This document shows, one piece after another, positions 25,297 to 34,089 of a DNA stretch of 64,000 nt. Position numbers and translations under genes: made by a program. How positions within the stretch are numbered: the first letter of the stretch is position 1; every line of letters starts with the position of its first letter. Source of the DNA: DAHUXN01 sp963811805 (GTDB lineage: Bacteria > Acidobacteriota > Terriglobia > Acidiferrales > UBA7541). The notes beneath the pieces are model-generated. The model was not told the origin of the DNA. It worked only from the letters and a program-made list of their open reading frames with translations, and searched no databases. Location of the stretch: NCBI GenBank assembly GCA_963811805.1, contig CAWESU010000001.1, positions 2,852,001 to 2,916,000 on the forward strand. The letters run 5' to 3'.

Positions 25297-25524
25297 TCAA
25301 GTCGCCGGAGAGAGTATCCAGTTAAAGGGCAGAATCCGAAGGAGTTTCGTTTTGGATGCTTTACCGTGCCAGCCGCAGTTGGGGTTGGTGCAGGCAAGGT
25401 CCTCGTCACCAAACATCTTCATCACTTCGGTCTCAGAAAGAGAAGCGTTGGAGCATTTTCTCTGTAAGTTGATGTTGTGATGGCCCTTAGGGCACTCAAA
25501 AATCATTCTGTATGCTAAGCTCAT
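25297..25524 (-). CDS. small zinc-ribbon-like protein (75 aa)
   Basis: The 75 residues contain FECPKGHHN, RKCSNASLSE and CTNPNCGWHGKAS, giving a C-x3-H...C...C-x4-C-x2-H pattern that suggests a metal-binding fold. The C-terminus has the distinctive LLRILPFNWILSPA. It has no signal peptide. The start ATG has no ribosome site, and an in-frame ATG six codons later is possible. It is convergent with the esterase gene. No function is known to me. Confidence 0.6.
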   Translation of the reverse strand: MSLAYRMIFECPKGHHNINLQRKCSNASLSETEVMKMFGDEDLACTNPNCGWHGKASKTKLLRILPFNWILSPAT

Positions 25525-25818
25525 AAACTATCGTACCATATCTCGCCGATCGCTGCCTGGAAATCTCCCCGTTAGCGTCCTAAGCAACAGCGCAATTTGC
25601 CCTATCGCTTGGGGATAAAGTGTGGTATCCTTCTTTTGCGCTTATTACTTGCGGCTGTGTTGTGCGGTCCCTCTGTTCGAACTTGATCTGAGAATACCCG
25701 CCATCAGTTTCCACCGTCCGTTTTCAGCGTAATTCAAAATAAGACTGGCTGAAGGCTGGCCGAGCCCGCGCAGCATTTCACGCTGGCCGCCCAAGGTCTT
25801 CGCCAGCAAGAAAGCAAA

Positions 25819-27048
25819 ATGCAAAATTTCTCAGAATTACCCATCTCTCCCTCGATGAAAGAGAGACTGGCAGCAGCAAACTTTGTTGTACCGACGAGCG
25901 TGCAAGCCGCGGCAATCCCCTATGCGATGGAAGGCAAAGACGTGCTGGCCACCGCTCAAACCGGGACCGGCAAAACGCTCGCGTTCTTGATTCCCATCAT
26001 TGAGAAACTCACCCGCAGAAATGTGGCGGGCATCGGAGCGCTCGTGCTGGTTCCCACGCGCGAATTGGCCATGCAAGTGGCCGAGCAGTTCGACGCTCTG
26101 CGAGGAAAGCAGATGCCGCCCGCGGCCCTCGTGGTGGGCGGGCTGTCCGAAGGGCCGCAATTGAGCGCAATCCGCAACGGCGCTCGCATCATGATCGCGA
26201 CTCCGGGCAGACTAGAGGATTTTCTGGATCGCCGGCTGGTCCAATTCGGCACCCTGCAAACTTTGGTGCTCGATGAGGCAGACCGCATGTTGGACATGGG
26301 ATTTCTTCCCGCGATTCGCAGGATCGTTGCGGTTCTGCCGAAAGAGCGGCAAACGTTGTTCTTTTCCGCGACGCTCGAAGAATCCGTGAAACACCTGGTG
26401 AACGACTACATGAAGAATCCGCTGCGACTGGCTTGCGGGTCCACACTGAAGCCTTCAGAGAATGTGCGCCTGCAGGCGTTTGAGGTTTCCTCGGAAGGGA
26501 AGCAGCAAATGTTGTGCCAGTTGCTGTCTCAGGAAAAAGGCCGCTGTCTGGTATTCTCGCGGACCAAGCGCGGAGCGGATCGGATTACCAAGCTCCTGAA
26601 CTGGCAAGGAATCGGTGCGGCCATGATCCATGGCGACCGCTCGCAATCCCAGCGAACCGCCGCCCTTACTGGATTTCAGCAGGGGCGCTTCCGCGTACTG
26701 GTGGCGACGGACGTTGCTTCGCGCGGGATCCACGTCCAGAACATCGCGCACGTCATCAATTACGACTTGCCGGAGCTGGCGGAGAATTTCATTCACCGCG
26801 TGGGACGCACCGGAAGGGCCGGCGAGCGGGGCGTTGCTTCCACACTTGTGCTAAGAGAGCAGCGGACGGAGCTATTTCAGCTGGAGCGCACTCTCGGCAT
26901 CCGGATCGAAAGGATCGCAGTCGATCCGAGTTCGTTCGAGAGGCAAGACGAGCGCCGCGAAAGCCGCGTGCGCCGGCTGCCATCGGGTATCAAGAACCCA
27001 CTAGTCCGGCTGCCGGGAGAATTCCTCCAGGCGCAGATGCCAGCCTAA
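25819..27048 (+). CDS. DEAD-box ATP-dependent RNA helicase (RhlE-like)
   Basis: The product has 409 residues. All core motifs are present: the Q-motif region (FSELPISPSM... PTSVQAAAIP), I ATAQTGTGKT, Ia PTRELAMQ, II LDEADRMLD, III FSATLEE, IV VFSRTKRGAD, V ATDVASRGIHV and VI HRVGRTGRAG. The C-terminal tail after about 365 is short and basic. Such helicases remodel rRNA or mRNA, often in the cold. The gene for an RRM RNA-binding protein follows 189 bases on, a frequent pairing. The 294 bases before it hold no gene and no promoter that I can defend. Confidence 0.93.
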   Translation: MQNFSELPISPSMKERLAAANFVVPTSVQAAAIPYAMEGKDVLATAQTGTGKTLAFLIPIIEKLTRRNVAGIGALVLVPTRELAMQVAEQFDALRGKQMPPAALVVGGLSEGPQLSAIRNGARIMIATPGRLEDFLDRRLVQFGTLQTLVLDEADRMLDMGFLPAIRRIVAVLPKERQTLFFSATLEESVKHLVNDYMKNPLRLACGSTLKPSENVRLQAFEVSSEGKQQMLCQLLSQEKGRCLVFSRTKRGADRITKLLNWQGIGAAMIHGDRSQSQRTAALTGFQQGRFRVLVATDVASRGIHVQNIAHVINYDLPELAENFIHRVGRTGRAGERGVASTLVLREQRTELFQLERTLGIRIERIAVDPSSFERQDERRESRVRRLPSGIKNPLVRLPGEFLQAQMPA

Positions 27049-27074
27049 GGGCGGCGAGGATTCTGGTACGGGAA

Positions 27075-27142
27075 ATTTCTCCGGGGTGGTATGATGTTGA
27101 GGGCATGGCGGATGGGTTCGGGCCGTCCCTCTCCGGAGAAAT
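27075..27142. promoter_or_regulatory. long-range inverted repeat between helicase and RRM genes
   Basis: ATTTCTCCGG (27075-27084) and CCGGAGAAAT (27133-27142) are perfect 10-base complements; one G-T and one G-C pair extend the stem inwards. The 48-base loop is GC-rich. There is no T-run, so a structured leader for the RRM gene is as likely as a terminator. Confidence 0.45.
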
Positions 27143-27237
27143 ATTCTTCTTTCACGATTCACGAAAAGGACCAGCGAGTCTCAAGCCCTCATTTCATTTG
27201 TGCTTAGCTTGTGCAGAACGTTCAGGAGAAGAAGAAG

Positions 27238-27603
27238 ATGAAGAATCTGTTTGTGGGCAATATGAGCTTCCAGATGACCGAGAGTGAATTGAGCGAGCTT
27301 TTCAAAGCTTTCGGACAAGTGACGCGCGTTCACATCGCGATGGACCGAGAGACGGGCCGGGCGCGGGGTTTTGCCTTCGTAGAGATGCCCAATGACGACG
27401 AGGCGGCAAAGGCTATCGCGGGCCTGGATGGAAAAGATGTGGGCGGGCGCAACCTGAAAGTGAATGAGGCGCGCCCGAAGACAGAGCGGAGCGGGCCTAG
27501 AGGCGCGCCGCGCAGTAGCGGCGGCGGAGGACGAGACAAGGGCAGATTCTCGACCGAAGACTATCGCGAAAGCTCACGCCAGCCGCGCGAGCCTCGCTGG
27601 TAG
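27238..27603 (+). CDS. RRM-domain RNA-binding protein
   Basis: The product has 121 residues. One RNA recognition motif spans residues 1-78, with RNP2 LFVGNM and RNP1 RGFAFVEM, both aromatic and complete. The tail is rich in Gly, Arg and Ser (PRSSGGGGRDKGRF), as in cyanobacterial Rbp cold-shock proteins. AGGAGA at 27223-27228 fixes the ATG at 27238. It follows an RNA helicase gene, so a shared role in RNA folding at low temperature is a fair inference. Confidence 0.93.
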   Translation: MKNLFVGNMSFQMTESELSELFKAFGQVTRVHIAMDRETGRARGFAFVEMPNDDEAAKAIAGLDGKDVGGRNLKVNEARPKTERSGPRGAPRSSGGGGRDKGRFSTEDYRESSRQPREPRW

Positions 27604-27659
27604 GGCTTGCAGGCGGGCTGTCTTGTTGTCGGCGAACATTTGAAACGCTAGGAGGGCCA

Positions 27660-27857
27660 ATGGCCACTACGTTCTTGAAGCGCCAGAAGGAAATGAAGAG
27701 GCAGGAAAAACAGCGAGCGAAGGCCGAGCGCCGCTTGCAGAAGAAGCTTGCCAAACAAGCAGGAACCGACGCTTCGACTGGAAGCATAGACTTCTCAGAA
27801 AACGATTCGGTGGCCGAAGATTTGAGCGGGACCGCTGAATCCGATCCGCAAAACTGA
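27660..27857 (+). CDS. small charged protein (65 aa), unknown
   Basis: The 65 residues have a strongly basic coiled-coil-like first half (LKRQKEMKRQEKQRAKAERR) and an acidic second half. GGAGGG at 27651-27656, four bases before the ATG, is a strong ribosome site. It lies 56 bases after the RRM gene on the same strand and may be co-transcribed; the basic helix suits RNA or ribosome binding, but that is inference. Confidence 0.75.
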   Translation: MATTFLKRQKEMKRQEKQRAKAERRLQKKLAKQAGTDASTGSIDFSENDSVAEDLSGTAESDPQN

Positions 27858-27989
27858 CCGGGAGTTTTGGCGCCGAGTCACTTTTCCCTCGACTCCGCCT
27901 GGCTTCTGCTTTTCTTGAAGACCTGGAATTCTTTCAACCGAAGACAATTTGCGTCTCTCACAAACGGAGCTGAGAGATAGCGCCGTGGC

Positions 27990-28349
27990 TCAGTCGTCGC
28001 TGCGAGGCTTGGGCGCGTATTGGCTCTTCGAGGATCTGGTGGTGTGTCCAGTTCTGTATTCGTCCAGTTCGCTGTTACTAATGGCAAAATTGGTATTGGA
28101 CGGAAGATTCGCGTTGGCGATGATCTCGCGGCGCAGTTTCAAGGAGCAGATGTCTGGCGCGTCCTGATAACGAGCACGGTGAGAAGTGAAAGCCTCGTTT
28201 TGGATGGTCAGCGTGAAATCGCGCACGTCTTCTGCGTTATAACGTACCTGGAAGGCATATTCGCGGCCTAGACCGCCGGATTCGAAACCCAAATACAACA
28301 TAAGGATGGAATCGCTCATTTTGTGTTTGGCGGGGAAGCTGAACTCCAT
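27990..28349 (-). CDS. hypothetical protein (119 aa)
   Basis: A 119-residue soluble protein with beta-rich segments (YAFQVRYNAEDVRDFTLTI) and a DICSLKLRREIIANANLP helix. I do not recognise the family. No ribosome site is visible for the ATG at 28349 or the in-frame ATG at 28319. It is divergent from the exported-protein gene at 28559 and convergent with the 27660 gene. Confidence 0.5.
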   Translation of the reverse strand: MEFSFPAKHKMSDSILMLYLGFESGGLGREYAFQVRYNAEDVRDFTLTIQNEAFTSHRARYQDAPDICSLKLRREIIANANLPSNTNFAISNSELDEYRTGHTTRSSKSQYAPKPRSDD

Positions 28350-28466
28350 TTCGCGAACCGGCTTCGAAAAGCTCCAGCAAACCGCCTTGCTCTTTCAGTG
28401 TGGACTATCAGGACGGTTTCACCTAGGGATTTCTGATTGGGCGTAGATTGGACGCCATTGCCTTTG

Positions 28467-28508
28467 CGTCGTGACCAATGTCATATTTCGTCGTGAGCAA
28501 CGTCACGG
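28467..28508. promoter_or_regulatory. two direct repeats, 22 bases apart, in a divergent intergenic region
   Basis: CGTCGTGACCAATGTCA at 28467 and CGTCGTGAGCAACGTCA at 28489 differ at two of the first 17 positions. The 22-base spacing equals two turns of the helix. The first also holds a TGAC-CAAT-GTCA dyad. They lie 51 bases before the start at 28559 and look like paired operator sites. Confidence 0.45.
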
Positions 28509-28558
28509 TCGAACATGACGGTCCCCGTTAGCTTAGGGATGCCGATTTGGAGGGTCTT

Positions 28559-29446
28559 ATGGAACTGCCGGCAATCATCTCGCGGACCAGGTGGGTGGTA
28601 GCTGGCGCCAGCCTGTTCTTGTTCATGGGCAACGGGCAGGCCAGCTTACGAAAGCCAGTCGCGAGTGCTGAGCTTACGCGGATCGCAGCAACGGCCGCGG
28701 GCCAGGGGAAGGAATCGCGGACCTTCGTTGCCAGAGGCGAATACCAGGTTGTGCAAGGAAATGACGACGCCATTGGGACCTATGCTCCCGATGTTTTTGA
28801 TTTCCACGAATCGTGGACGCTGTGGCGCTTGCCGGATGGCAGCTTGGAAGCTGAAGGCGAAAGGACATATGAATCGCCAAAGTACGAGCGTCACAACAAT
28901 CGATTTTCCGTTCGACTGTCGCCAGATTTCCGGACGCTGAGTGTGGTTGAGTTCAGGAAGCTACGGTGGAAGCCGGATTCCGGGCCGCTCAGTTGCGACT
29001 TTCGGCCTGCGGAGTTAGTTTGCACGTCGGGCGCAAGCGATCCGAACAATGCGGTGAACCTAAACCTGCCCATGCAGAACGCATACGGTTTTCTGTGGCC
29101 TATATCCGCTTTTTCGCTGAGCACCATCACGCGTCGCGCCGAGAGGATTCCCGGAAAACTGACGCCGGTACAACTGGTGACGGTCGAAGAACCAAGCCAA
29201 GAAGATCCCGTGTTCGTGTCCACCCTGGATGGGCATTTGAACTACCTTGGGCAAGAAGAGGTCACGCTGGCCGAGAAAAAATGGACCGCGGACAAATTTG
29301 AACTAAAGGTTCCGCTTCACCTCCCCTACGTCATTTGGACTTCACCTGAGGGCATGCTGCTGCGATTTGTTCCCGAAAGCACAGCGGAGACCCGGACAGA
29401 GGGCGGCCTGACGCTGGTACATTTCACGCAATCGTCGGACTTTTGA
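28559..29446 (+). CDS. exported hypothetical protein (295 aa)
   Basis: The product is about 295 residues with a signal-like N-terminus (RTRWVVAGASLFLFMGNGQAS). The mature part is beta-rich and has no recognised domain; FHESWTLWRLPDGSLEAEGE and ERTYESPKYERHNNRF resemble DUF-type proteins that handle lipids or cell-surface material in Acidobacteria, but I cannot name one. GGAGGG at 28549-28554 favours the ATG at 28559. Its stop is 24 bases before the next start, so it may be transcribed with the acyl-CoA synthetase/GNAT gene. Confidence 0.7.
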   Translation: MELPAIISRTRWVVAGASLFLFMGNGQASLRKPVASAELTRIAATAAGQGKESRTFVARGEYQVVQGNDDAIGTYAPDVFDFHESWTLWRLPDGSLEAEGERTYESPKYERHNNRFSVRLSPDFRTLSVVEFRKLRWKPDSGPLSCDFRPAELVCTSGASDPNNAVNLNLPMQNAYGFLWPISAFSLSTITRRAERIPGKLTPVQLVTVEEPSQEDPVFVSTLDGHLNYLGQEEVTLAEKKWTADKFELKVPLHLPYVIWTSPEGMLLRFVPESTAETRTEGGLTLVHFTQSSDF

Positions 29447-29470
29447 TCGTGAGATGATGGCAGCGAACAG

Positions 29471-32164
29471 ATGAGTGGCCGCGCCGCGCTTGAGTCGTTC
29501 TTTGCACCCAATGCCGTCGCTGTGATCGGCGCTACGGACCGGCAGGGCAGCGTTGGGCGCACGATTCTCGCCAATCTCTGCAACGGAAGGTTTGAGGGCA
29601 AGGTTTACGCCATCAATCCCCATCGTGAAGAGGTTCTTGGTCTTCATTGCTATCAGAACATTGGCGTTGTTCGGGAGGCCATTGATTTGGCCATAGTGGT
29701 GACGCCCGCGCCGACAGTGCCCGGGGTGATCAGGGATTGCGTGGATGCCGGTGTGCGTTCCGCCATCGTCATCTCGGCGGGATTCAAAGAGCAGGGGCCC
29801 GAAGGAGCCGACCTCGAGCGTCAGATTCAATCAGAACTCCGCGGGGGAGAGATGCGCTTAGTCGGGCCAAATTGTCTGGGGATGATGAATCCGCGGCTGG
29901 GCTTGAACGCGACATTCGCCAGAGAAATCGCAAATCCCGGGAATGTCGCCTTCCTGAGTCAGAGCGGGGCGCTTCTGACGGCGATTCTCGATTGGGCGGC
30001 GCAGGAAGAAGTGGGATTCAGCGCCATAATCTCGACCGGTTCGATGCTGGATGTGGGCTGGGGCGACCTGATTTCATTTTTCGGCGAGGACCCTCAGACG
30101 CAGAGCATTCTGCTATACATGGAATCGATCGGGGAAGCGCGCGGGTTCCTCTCCGCCGCGCGCGAGGTCGCGCTAAACAAGCCGATTATTGTCATCAAGG
30201 CTGGGCGCTCAGAAGCGGCCGCGCATGCGGCGAGTTCGCACACCGGTGCGCTCACAGGCAGTGACGAAGTGATTGAGGCGGTGTTCCGGCGATGCGGCGT
30301 TTTGCGGGTGCAGAGCATCTCCGACTTGTTTTATATGGCGGAGGTGCTTGGCAAGCAGCCGCGACCGCGTGGCCCGCGCCTCACTATCCTGACGAACGCA
30401 GGCGGACCCGCCGTTCTCGCGACGGATGTACTCATCGCAACAGGTGGCGAGCTGGCTCCCCTTTCGGCGAAGACAATGGACGCGCTCAACCAGATTCTTC
30501 CGCCTCACTGGAGCCATAACAATCCGATCGACATTTTGGGCGATGCAGATCCAGAACGCTATGCCAAGGCTCTGGAAATTGCCGCAGAAAATCAGGACAG
30601 CGATGGTTTATTGGTGATTCTGGCCCCGCAGGGAATGACGGATCCCGCGCATGTTGCCGCGGGATTGCAGCCTTACGCCAAAGGCAAGGGGAAGCCGTTG
30701 CTGGCAAGTTGGATGGGCGGAAAGGAAGTAGCCGAGGGAGAGGCCATACTGAACAGCGCGGGTATTCCGACGTTTTCGTATCCTGATACAGCCGCGCGCG
30801 CCTTCAACTATATGTGGCGATACAGCTATAACCTTCGCGGAATTTACGAAACTCCGGCAGTTGCTGACAGTCCGGGGCCCGCAGAAGAATCGCCCCGCAA
30901 GGCGGGAAAACTTCTCAAGAGCGTTCTGGCGGCGGGCCGCACGTTGCTGACAGAAGTGGAATCGAAAGAAGTGCTGGCGCTTTTCGGTATTCCCACGGTG
31001 CAAACGCGTGTGGCGCGGAGCGCGGAAGAAGCGGCAGCGTCAGCGGTTGCTATCGGATTTCCTGTGGTTCTCAAGCTTCACTCCGAAACCATCACGCACA
31101 AGAGTGACGTCGGCGGCGTGGAATTGAATTTGCAAAATGATCAGGCGGTCCGCGAAGGGTATCGCGCGATTCAGACTTCGGTGACCGCGAAAGCAGGCGC
31201 GGAACATTTTCTGGGCGTGACGGTCCAGCCCATGGTGCGTCTCGACGGCTACGAGTTGATTCTGGGAAGCAGCGTGGATGCGCAATTTGGTCCAGTGATC
31301 TTGTTCGGTTCCGGCGGGCAACTCGTCGAGATTTATCGTGACCGGGCGCTGGCGCTTCCGCCGCTGAACACGACGTTGGCCAAGCGATTGATGGAGCAAA
31401 CGCGGATTTTTCAGGCGTTTCGGGGAATCCGAGGGCGCGCGGCTATTGATGTGGCCGCTCTGGCGCAGCTCCTGGTGCGGTTTAGCGACTTGGTCGTAGA
31501 GCTGCCCAGGATCAAAGAAATCGATATCAACCCGCTGATTGCGTCGCCGGAACGGTTCCTGGCGCTCGACGCGCGAATCGTTCTTCATCCGTCGGAGATG
31601 GCTGATAAGGAGCTTCCTCGTTCGGCGATCTGGCCGTATCCGAGGCAGTATGTTTCCAACTGGAAAATGAAGAACGGAAAAGAGGCTGTCATCCGGCCTA
31701 TTCGTCCCGAAGACGAGCCGCTGATGGTAAAATTTCATAAGACGTTGTCTGATCAGAGCGTCTACCTGCGCTACTTTCACATGGAGAGTCTGAGCGCTCG
31801 CGCCGCCCACGAAAGACTGATTCGAAAATGCTTTATCGACTATGACCGCGAGATGGCGCTGGTCGCCGATTGCGCGACAGAGAGCGGCGACCACGAGATT
31901 ATCGCGGTGGGCCGGCTGAGCAAGTCGCGTTCGCGGAAGGATGGCGAAGTGGCCGTCCTGGTAAGCGATCGATACCAGCATCTCGGTTTGGGCACCGAGC
32001 TGTTGCGTCGGCTGATTGATGTAGCGCGTGATGAAAGGCTTCGCGAGATTGTCGCGAACATGCTTCCGGAAAACGTCGCCATGCGCGCGTTGGCGAATCA
32101 TTTCGGTTTCACAATTCGCAAAACGAATTATCCCGACATGGTGGTTGCCGCCCTCAGTTTCTAG
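29471..32164 (+). CDS. NDP-forming acyl-CoA synthetase fused to GNAT acetyltransferase (Pat/PatZ-like)
   Basis: The product has 897 residues. Order: CoA-binding Rossmann domain (AVIGATDRQGSVGRTI near 17), succinyl-CoA-ligase-like domains, an ATP-grasp domain (about 490-700), and a C-terminal GNAT domain (about 735-897) with VSDRYQHLGLGTELLRRLID for acetyl-CoA binding. Relatives such as PatZ acetylate lysines of acetyl-CoA synthetase and other enzymes. The residue that carries phosphate in true ADP-forming synthetases appears kept: His257 in SSHTGAL. ATP-grasp residues KLHSETITHKSDVGG are also intact. So it could still have ligase activity as well as acetyltransferase activity. Confidence 0.9.
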   Translation: MSGRAALESFFAPNAVAVIGATDRQGSVGRTILANLCNGRFEGKVYAINPHREEVLGLHCYQNIGVVREAIDLAIVVTPAPTVPGVIRDCVDAGVRSAIVISAGFKEQGPEGADLERQIQSELRGGEMRLVGPNCLGMMNPRLGLNATFAREIANPGNVAFLSQSGALLTAILDWAAQEEVGFSAIISTGSMLDVGWGDLISFFGEDPQTQSILLYMESIGEARGFLSAAREVALNKPIIVIKAGRSEAAAHAASSHTGALTGSDEVIEAVFRRCGVLRVQSISDLFYMAEVLGKQPRPRGPRLTILTNAGGPAVLATDVLIATGGELAPLSAKTMDALNQILPPHWSHNNPIDILGDADPERYAKALEIAAENQDSDGLLVILAPQGMTDPAHVAAGLQPYAKGKGKPLLASWMGGKEVAEGEAILNSAGIPTFSYPDTAARAFNYMWRYSYNLRGIYETPAVADSPGPAEESPRKAGKLLKSVLAAGRTLLTEVESKEVLALFGIPTVQTRVARSAEEAAASAVAIGFPVVLKLHSETITHKSDVGGVELNLQNDQAVREGYRAIQTSVTAKAGAEHFLGVTVQPMVRLDGYELILGSSVDAQFGPVILFGSGGQLVEIYRDRALALPPLNTTLAKRLMEQTRIFQAFRGIRGRAAIDVAALAQLLVRFSDLVVELPRIKEIDINPLIASPERFLALDARIVLHPSEMADKELPRSAIWPYPRQYVSNWKMKNGKEAVIRPIRPEDEPLMVKFHKTLSDQSVYLRYFHMESLSARAAHERLIRKCFIDYDREMALVADCATESGDHEIIAVGRLSKSRSRKDGEVAVLVSDRYQHLGLGTELLRRLIDVARDERLREIVANMLPENVAMRALANHFGFTIRKTNYPDMVVAALSF

Positions 32165-32413
32165 CTCCTCCCAATCTCAATGTCTGTCTGCTGAGGCAGG
32201 GTAACGCAATCAGTTTCAATAGCTTGGCAAATCCTTTAGTACTTTTGAACCAGTACTTTGCGTCCTGCCGGATGAACCCGTCCGCCTATCGGTCCCAGTC
32301 GAAGTCCCACCTAGACTGAATAACGAACTCGAAAAATGTATGGATTACGGGGAGGGCTTGCGCGGCTCGCATCCTGGGCTGATCAGTCGAGTCGAGCGAG
32401 CGCAAAGAGTTCC

Positions 32414-33253
32414 ATGGGTAGCCTGCTCCAAGTTCGAAATCTAACGATCCGATACCAAGTGGATGGCGCGGAGCCGCACCGAGCCGTGGATGGCGTGTCT
32501 TTTGATGTGGCGCCGGGCGAAGTAGTGGGTCTGATGGGAGAATCTGGATGCGGCAAGTCCAGCACGGCCCTGGCTCTGCTGGGATTGCTGGCAAAACAGC
32601 GCGCTGAGGTCGTCGGCTCGATTGTGCTGCGTGGTCAGGAACTGCTGGGGATGAAGGAAGCCGAACTGCAAAAAATCCGCGGGTCGAAGATTTCGTTGGT
32701 ATTTCAGGAGCCGGGAATCGCGTTGTCGCCGGTGATGCGCGTGGGAGATCAGGTTGCGGAAGTCATTCATGCGCATCGCGAATGGAGCTGGAAACGGTGC
32801 CGCACGGAGGCGGAAACGATTCTTGCGCGCGTGGGACTAGGGTCCGCCGCGCGAATTTATTCGGCATATCCGCACCAATTGAGCGGCGGGCAGCGGCAAC
32901 GAGTGGTGCTGGCGCAGGCGTTGTGTTGTGAACCGTCGCTTTTGGTGGCGGATGAGCCGACCGCGTCATTGGACGCGCGGAGCCAGGCAGACTTTCTTGC
33001 GCTGCTGCGCGGCATAAAGAGTCAATTCGGCATTTCGATTTTGCTCATCAGCCATAGCCCGGAACTTCAGGCGAGCCTCGCGGACCGGCTCTTGGTCATG
33101 AAGAACGGCCTCATCATCGAAGAGGGAAGTTTCGAGAGGCTGTACGAGAATCCGGCTCACGACTACACGCGGATGATGTTGCGGCGCACGGCCGGGGTCA
33201 AGGGTAAGAACCGCGTGGAGGCAGACGCGGTGCTTCAGGGGCAATTCATTTGA
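32414..33253 (+). CDS. oligopeptide ABC importer ATPase 1 (DppD/OppD-like)
   Basis: The product is about 279 residues. Walker A GESGCGKSS, Q-loop FQEPG, signature LSGGQRQRV, Walker B LLVADEPTASLD and the switch His in ISHSPE are complete. The C-terminus is shorter than usual: the zinc/iron-sulfur Cys motif of DppD is absent. The ATG at 32414 starts the ABC domain directly; an in-frame extension of 26 codons exists but has no ribosome site. It is the first gene of five for one importer, and its stop overlaps the next start (TTGA). Confidence 0.92.
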   Translation: MGSLLQVRNLTIRYQVDGAEPHRAVDGVSFDVAPGEVVGLMGESGCGKSSTALALLGLLAKQRAEVVGSIVLRGQELLGMKEAELQKIRGSKISLVFQEPGIALSPVMRVGDQVAEVIHAHREWSWKRCRTEAETILARVGLGSAARIYSAYPHQLSGGQRQRVVLAQALCCEPSLLVADEPTASLDARSQADFLALLRGIKSQFGISILLISHSPELQASLADRLLVMKNGLIIEEGSFERLYENPAHDYTRMMLRRTAGVKGKNRVEADAVLQGQFI

Positions 33254-34089
33254 CCAACGAATGGGACAGCAGCGCACTGGTGCGCATACGCAATTTGAGC
33301 AAGGAGTACGTCCAGCGTCGTCCGTTCACGCGCGCGAAGTTCACCATCCACGCGCTGGAGAACGTAAATCTGACGATTCGCCGCGGAACAACGCTTGCGT
33401 TAGTCGGCGAATCAGGGGCGGGGAAGTCGACGCTGGTTCGCTGTTTGTCGCTTATCGAAAGGCCGACCGCGGGCGAGATATGGTGGAACGACGTAAATCT
33501 GCTTGCGCTGAAAAAGAAGGCGCTTTTCCAGATGCGGCGGCAGGTCCAAGTGATCTTCCAGGACCCAACCTCCGCGCTGAATCCCGGCATGACTGCCGCG
33601 GAAATCATCGAAGAGCCGCTGGCGATTCAGGGCATCGGAACGAAACGCGAGCGACGCCAGCGCGTTTTGGAATTGATGGAGCAAGTGGGCGTGCCGGCGA
33701 AATGGGAAAACAAGTTGCCGATGGAATTCAGCGGCGGCCAGCGACAGAGACTGGCAGTCGCCCGAGCGCTTGCGCTGGAGGCAAAACTGCTGATTCTCGA
33801 CGAGGCGCTGTCGAATCTTGACCTCGCAAATCAGGAAATGATTCTGCGACTCCTGCGAGAGCTGCAGACGGCGCACGCGCTCACGTACATTCACGTGGCG
33901 CACGATCTGCGCATGGTCGAGGAACTGGCCGACGAAGTCGCGGTGATGTATGAAGGCAGAATCGTCGAGCAGAAAGACGCGCCGGAATTGTTTGCAAGCG
34001 CCGAGCACCCCTATACGAAGGAACTTCTGGGCGCGGCGCCGTCGCTTGAATCCATCGTAGCGGCGCGGCCCGCCTGGGACTGCCTATGA
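33250..34089 (+). CDS. oligopeptide ABC importer ATPase 2 (DppF/OppF-like)
   Basis: The product has 279 residues. Walker A GESGAGKST, Q-loop FQDPTSALNP, signature FSGGQRQRL, Walker B LLILDEALSNLD and H-loop HVAHDL. FQDPTSALNP and HPYTKELLGAAPSLE near the end are OppF-type marks. The start is a TTG that overlaps the previous stop by four bases, and the stop overlaps the next ATG (ATGA), showing translational coupling. In this family the two ATPases form a heterodimer. Confidence 0.93.
   Translation: MTNEWDSSALVRIRNLSKEYVQRRPFTRAKFTIHALENVNLTIRRGTTLALVGESGAGKSTLVRCLSLIERPTAGEIWWNDVNLLALKKKALFQMRRQVQVIFQDPTSALNPGMTAAEIIEEPLAIQGIGTKRERRQRVLELMEQVGVPAKWENKLPMEFSGGQRQRLAVARALALEAKLLILDEALSNLDLANQEMILRLLRELQTAHALTYIHVAHDLRMVEELADEVAVMYEGRIVEQKDAPELFASAEHPYTKELLGAAPSLESIVAARPAWDCL

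Noticed and set aside
31040..32101. 353-codon minus-strand frame inside the GNAT fusion gene
   Set aside because: Shadow frame; the plus strand has complete ATP-grasp and GNAT motifs.
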